Origin: Terriglobia bacterium
GTDB lineage: Bacteria > Acidobacteriota > Terriglobia > Bryobacterales > Bryobacteraceae
Direction of reading: 5' to 3'
Length of the DNA: 58,356 bases
Assembly: GCA_020073345.1 (NCBI GenBank)
Contig: JAIQFI010000041.1
Span: 1 to 58,356 of the forward strand
The translations under genes and the position numbers were made by a program. Within the stretch, counting starts at the first letter, position 1. Every line of letters begins with the position of its first letter. Of this stretch, positions 55,702-58,356 are shown piece by piece. The notes beneath the pieces were generated by a model. The model was not told the DNA's origin and ran no database searches. It saw only the letters and a list, made by a program, of their open reading frames with translations.

Positions 55702-56670
55702 CTAAATCTTCAGCAGCAGCTTTCCGGTGGTCTTGCGGCCTTCAATATCGCGTTGCGCCTGCGCAGCTTCCGCCAGCGGGTAAATCTTGTCGATGTTGAC
55801 CTTGAGTTTGCCTTCGCCGATCCAGCGGAACAGGTCGGACGAGCGCCACTCCAAATCCTCGTGGCTGGCAATGTAGGTAAACAGGGTCGGACGCGTGACG
55901 TAGAGCGACCCCTTCTGGCTGAGCAGCAGGATATCGATGGGAGCCGCTGGACCGCTCGACTGGCCGAAGGCGACCATCATGCCGCGCGGTTTCAGGCAAT
56001 CGAAGCCCTTGAGCAACGTCGCTTGGCCGACGCCGTCGTAGATGACCTCGACGCCCTTGCCGTCGGTCAGGCGTTTGACCTCGGCGACGAAGTCTTGGCT
56101 GTTATAAAGGATGGCATCTGAGGCGCCGTCTCCTAGCGTGAGCTTGGCTTTCGCCTCGGAACCAACGGTGGCAATCACGCGCGCGCCGATCATCGCGGCC
56201 ATCTGGACGATCAGCCTTCCGGTGCCTCCCGCGGCGGCGTGTACCAACGCGGTCTGCCCTTTCTTCAGCGGGAAGGTGGAATGCGTGAGATAGTGCGCGG
56301 TACAGCCTTGCAGCATGGAGGCGGCTGCCGTCGCGTCATCCACGTTGCCGGGAATCTTCACCAGCTGCGCCGCTGGAACCGCGTGATACTCGGCATACGA
56401 GCCACGAGCGAGTGTGTAGGCCACGCGATCGCCGGGCTTGAACGCCGTGACACCCTCGCCCAGCTTCTCGACCTTTCCGGAGGCTTCCGATCCGATCACC
56501 GCGGGCAGAGGCAGCTTGTACAGACCGCTGCGGTGATAGGTATCGATAAAGTTCACGCCGGAGTAAGCGATCTTCACCAGCACTTCGTTGGGTCCGGGCT
56601 GGGGCGTAGGGAAATCGCCGTATTTCAACGCGTCGATCCCGCCGGTTTGTTCGATAAAGACAGCTTTCAT
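55702..56670 (-). CDS. NADPH:quinone oxidoreductase-like (QOR) protein
   Basis: 322 aa, medium-chain dehydrogenase family without the Zn-binding cysteines. Marks: GVNFIDTYHRSGLYKLPLP, GSEASGKVEKLGEGV, the NADPH-binding AAGGTGRLIVQMA and the substrate segment YDGVGQATLLKG. Reduces quinones or similar compounds with NADPH. It converges on ispF (9 bp between stops). Confidence 0.9.
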   Translation of the reverse strand: MKAVFIEQTGGIDALKYGDFPTPQPGPNEVLVKIAYSGVNFIDTYHRSGLYKLPLPAVIGSEASGKVEKLGEGVTAFKPGDRVAYTLARGSYAEYHAVPAAQLVKIPGNVDDATAAASMLQGCTAHYLTHSTFPLKKGQTALVHAAAGGTGRLIVQMAAMIGARVIATVGSEAKAKLTLGDGASDAILYNSQDFVAEVKRLTDGKGVEVIYDGVGQATLLKGFDCLKPRGMMVAFGQSSGPAAPIDILLLSQKGSLYVTRPTLFTYIASHEDLEWRSSDLFRWIGEGKLKVNIDKIYPLAEAAQAQRDIEGRKTTGKLLLKI

Positions 56671-56743
56671 AGAAGCGCACAGGACGCCGCAGCATCCTTA
56701 CTCGTGTCAGTATACGCTGCTGCGGCGTTCCGTTGTGCGCCTG

Positions 56744-57289
56744 TTAAGAAGATTGTCGTAGTTTCCTTCGCAGGTGTACCGTGCCAGCGTACAACAACAG
56801 ATAGGCGAGCGTCACCGGAAAACAAACCAGGCGCACCAGTGCGGGAACCGCAGCCGCTCCCGTGAGTCCCAGCCGGTAGAACATGAAGTGCAGCAACTGG
56901 CGGAATCGCACGCGATCCAGCCAGAAGTAGTCGCAGTTTTCGTTGATGATAAAAATCTTCGCGGGAAGCTTGGCGGCGAGCCACCACTTCCACTTGGTCA
57001 TGATGGGCTCGGCCGCGCAGATGACGCCCGCCGCGCGGTATTGTCGCTGGGCGAGATCTCCCCACAGGGCACGGCGTCCGGCGGCGCCGCCATAGTCGTT
57101 CACGTTGTAGACGCGGCCGTGGAATCCGGCAGGCTCCCCGGCATAACAGGTGACCAGATCCATCTCCACATCCTGGCCAAACAGGTCGCGCAGGTGGGGG
57201 AGCAGTCCCTCGATCAGCCGCCTCGATCCGCTTTCGATCAGGAGTATCCGCGAGCAGGGCGGGATGCCGGGATAGAAGAAATAGCGCAA
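56744..57289 (-). CDS. Hypothetical protein with C-terminal membrane helix
   Basis: 181 aa. The N-terminal part (ILLIESGSRRLIEGLLPHLRDLFG, LVTCYAGEPAGF) resembles a Rossmann-like nucleotide or sugar-binding fold of the glycosyltransferase kind, but no clear motif is visible. One C-terminal membrane helix (about 149-170). Not recognised. Confidence 0.6.
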   Translation of the reverse strand: MRYFFYPGIPPCSRILLIESGSRRLIEGLLPHLRDLFGQDVEMDLVTCYAGEPAGFHGRVYNVNDYGGAAGRRALWGDLAQRQYRAAGVICAAEPIMTKWKWWLAAKLPAKIFIINENCDYFWLDRVRFRQLLHFMFYRLGLTGAAAVPALVRLVCFPVTLAYLLLYAGTVHLRRKLRQSS

Positions 57290-57348
57290 ACCGCTATTCT
57301 ACGCGATGCGCACGTTGCGCCACCTCCCGTTGCGTCAGATAACCCAGG

Positions 57349-58356
57349 TCAGCGGGCCGGATCGCGCGAATTCAGGTAGGCGACCAGGTTGGAAACGTCG
57401 GCCGGCGACAGGTTTGGCCACGGAACTCCCTGGGTCAGCATCCGGTGATGCGCCTGTCGTGCCGGACCCCATGCTGCTGCCACGATGGAAAAAGCGGTGA
57501 TGCGTCCTCCCTTGAGGGGACCCTGGTGGCACTCGATGCATCCCTTTTCGACGAACGCTTTCTGGCCGAGCGCGCGGTTTCCAGGCGGGCCGTCATATTG
57601 CAGCTGCCAGACATACGCCAGGATTCTTCTCATATCGTCGGGGCTGACCATGCGGACGGCAGGCATCTTCTGCGAGTGATTCCAGATGTCCGCGCCGATG
57701 TCCATCCAGGTCTTGTTGCGAAGGTTCATCGCCAGCGAGTTGTAATCCCGGTGGCACACGCCACAGGTCGCGTCGAACAGCGGCTTGCCGCTTTCCGGCG
57801 CCGGCAGCGAGAATTGCTGGTTTGGAACCAGCCTCTGGACGTTCTGGACGTATGCGGTGAGATCCACCAGATCCCGGCCAGTCAGCGTTTTCCAGGCGAT
57901 CTTGTCGCGGGCGAAGCTGTTTTTCATGGTCGAAGCGTGATTCCACAACTGATAGACCAGCACCACGGGATCGTCCATGTGCGCCCAATCCGCAACCGAC
58001 GGGCCGCGCGCGGTCGGAGTTTTCGTTAGGGAGTGGCAGTCCGTGCAACGCTTGCTTTCGAGTACCCGTTTCCCGCGCCCGACTTCGGCTGGAGGCTCGG
58101 AGAACTGCAAAGAGTAGAAGTATGCGAACAGATCCTGCCAGTCCGATTCGGTAGCGGCGGGAGGCGGCATGCCGTTCGCGGACAGTTCGGCCCACATGGC
58201 CGGAGTGTGGTTCCATAGCGCGCTGGCCAGCGCGTGAGGACCGTACGTTGGCGCGAGGCGTTCACCCAGGTCACGGGCGACTTGCGGAGGTTCGTGCCCC
58301 AAGCCTTGCCCGCGAACGGGGTGGCACTGCTGGCAGCCCTGCTGCTCCAGCACCAT
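57349..58356 (-). CDS. Multihaem c-type cytochrome (5' end beyond the window)
   Basis: At least 335 aa; the frame reaches the window edge, so its signal peptide is missing. Four CxxCH haem motifs: CQQCH (8-12), CTDCH (104-108), CGVCH (198-202) and CIECH (273-277), each in a cytochrome c-like repeat. WNHxxxM recurs at about residues 48, 138 and 225 and supplies possible Met axial ligands. An electron-transfer protein outside the inner membrane is likely. Confidence 0.92.
   Translation of the reverse strand: MVLEQQGCQQCHPVRGQGLGHEPPQVARDLGERLAPTYGPHALASALWNHTPAMWAELSANGMPPPAATESDWQDLFAYFYSLQFSEPPAEVGRGKRVLESKRCTDCHSLTKTPTARGPSVADWAHMDDPVVLVYQLWNHASTMKNSFARDKIAWKTLTGRDLVDLTAYVQNVQRLVPNQQFSLPAPESGKPLFDATCGVCHRDYNSLAMNLRNKTWMDIGADIWNHSQKMPAVRMVSPDDMRRILAYVWQLQYDGPPGNRALGQKAFVEKGCIECHQGPLKGGRITAFSIVAAAWGPARQAHHRMLTQGVPWPNLSPADVSNLVAYLNSRDPAR

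Overview
The window looks like chromosomal DNA of an acidobacterium of the Solibacter/Bryobacterales type. The basis is protein content. There is a C-terminal domain of the TIGR03437 type (the 'Solibacter uncharacterized C-terminal domain') in the gene at 11961-13889 and a TIGR03436-type acidobacterial VWFA-related protein at 50581-52107. There is also a Ser/Thr kinase fused to a TolB-like propeller and a set of secreted paralogues of a family I know only as uncharacterised acidobacterial proteins. The DNA is GC-rich, genes are tightly packed, and many start codons are GTG.

Layout. 1-10.1 kb: secreted-protein genes (a DUF6152-like protein, three tandem paralogues of a GHWxGDTLVVD family, a Tat-type carboxylesterase, a second DUF6152-like protein). 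A Fic/antitoxin pair, a membrane protein and a large secreted protein with a CxxCH motif and a lyase-like propeller follow. 10.1-20.3 kb: a minus-strand block of secreted and signalling genes (SUMF1-fold protein, FecR-like protein, TIGR03437 protein, Ser/Thr kinase, multi-PAS hybrid histidine kinase). 20.5-29 kb: a MetE-like methyltransferase, a STAS protein, a three-gene overlapping operon (two more paralogues around a divergent MBL-fold protein), a divergent membrane pyrophosphatase and an HExxH metallopeptidase. 29-33.5 kb: a dnaE-accA-small membrane protein operon. 33.6-38.1 kb: small membrane proteins, GNAT acetyltransferases and a PilT-type ATPase. 38.3-40.5 kb: a tRNA(CAU) gene and a 2.08 kb islet flanked by a duplication of the tRNA 3' end. 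40.6-53.9 kb: SYLF and OmpA envelope proteins, mtnA, a redoxin, a NarL-type two-component pair, sppA, the VWFA protein, an RRM protein and a PIN-TRAM protein. 53.9-58.4 kb: a YefM/YoeB-type toxin-antitoxin pair inserted between the PIN-TRAM gene and ispD-ispF, then a quinone oxidoreductase, a hypothetical protein and a tetraheme cytochrome c cut by the window edge.

Most of the window is ordinary chromosome. The most interesting part is the tRNA islet at 38307-40461. It has an intact tRNA(CAU), a 45-bp near-perfect copy of the tRNA 3' half 2,078 bp downstream, a decayed tyrosine-recombinase fragment next to the tRNA, a 49-codon ORF with a strong ribosome binding site that is easily missed, and a phytase-like secreted protein as cargo. 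Also notable are the toxin-antitoxin promoter, where two CGTACG palindromes 12 bp apart overlap the -10 region, and several enzymes with altered signature residues (Fic protein, membrane pyrophosphatase, MBL-fold protein, redoxin). All functions are read from sequence alone; no database search was run.
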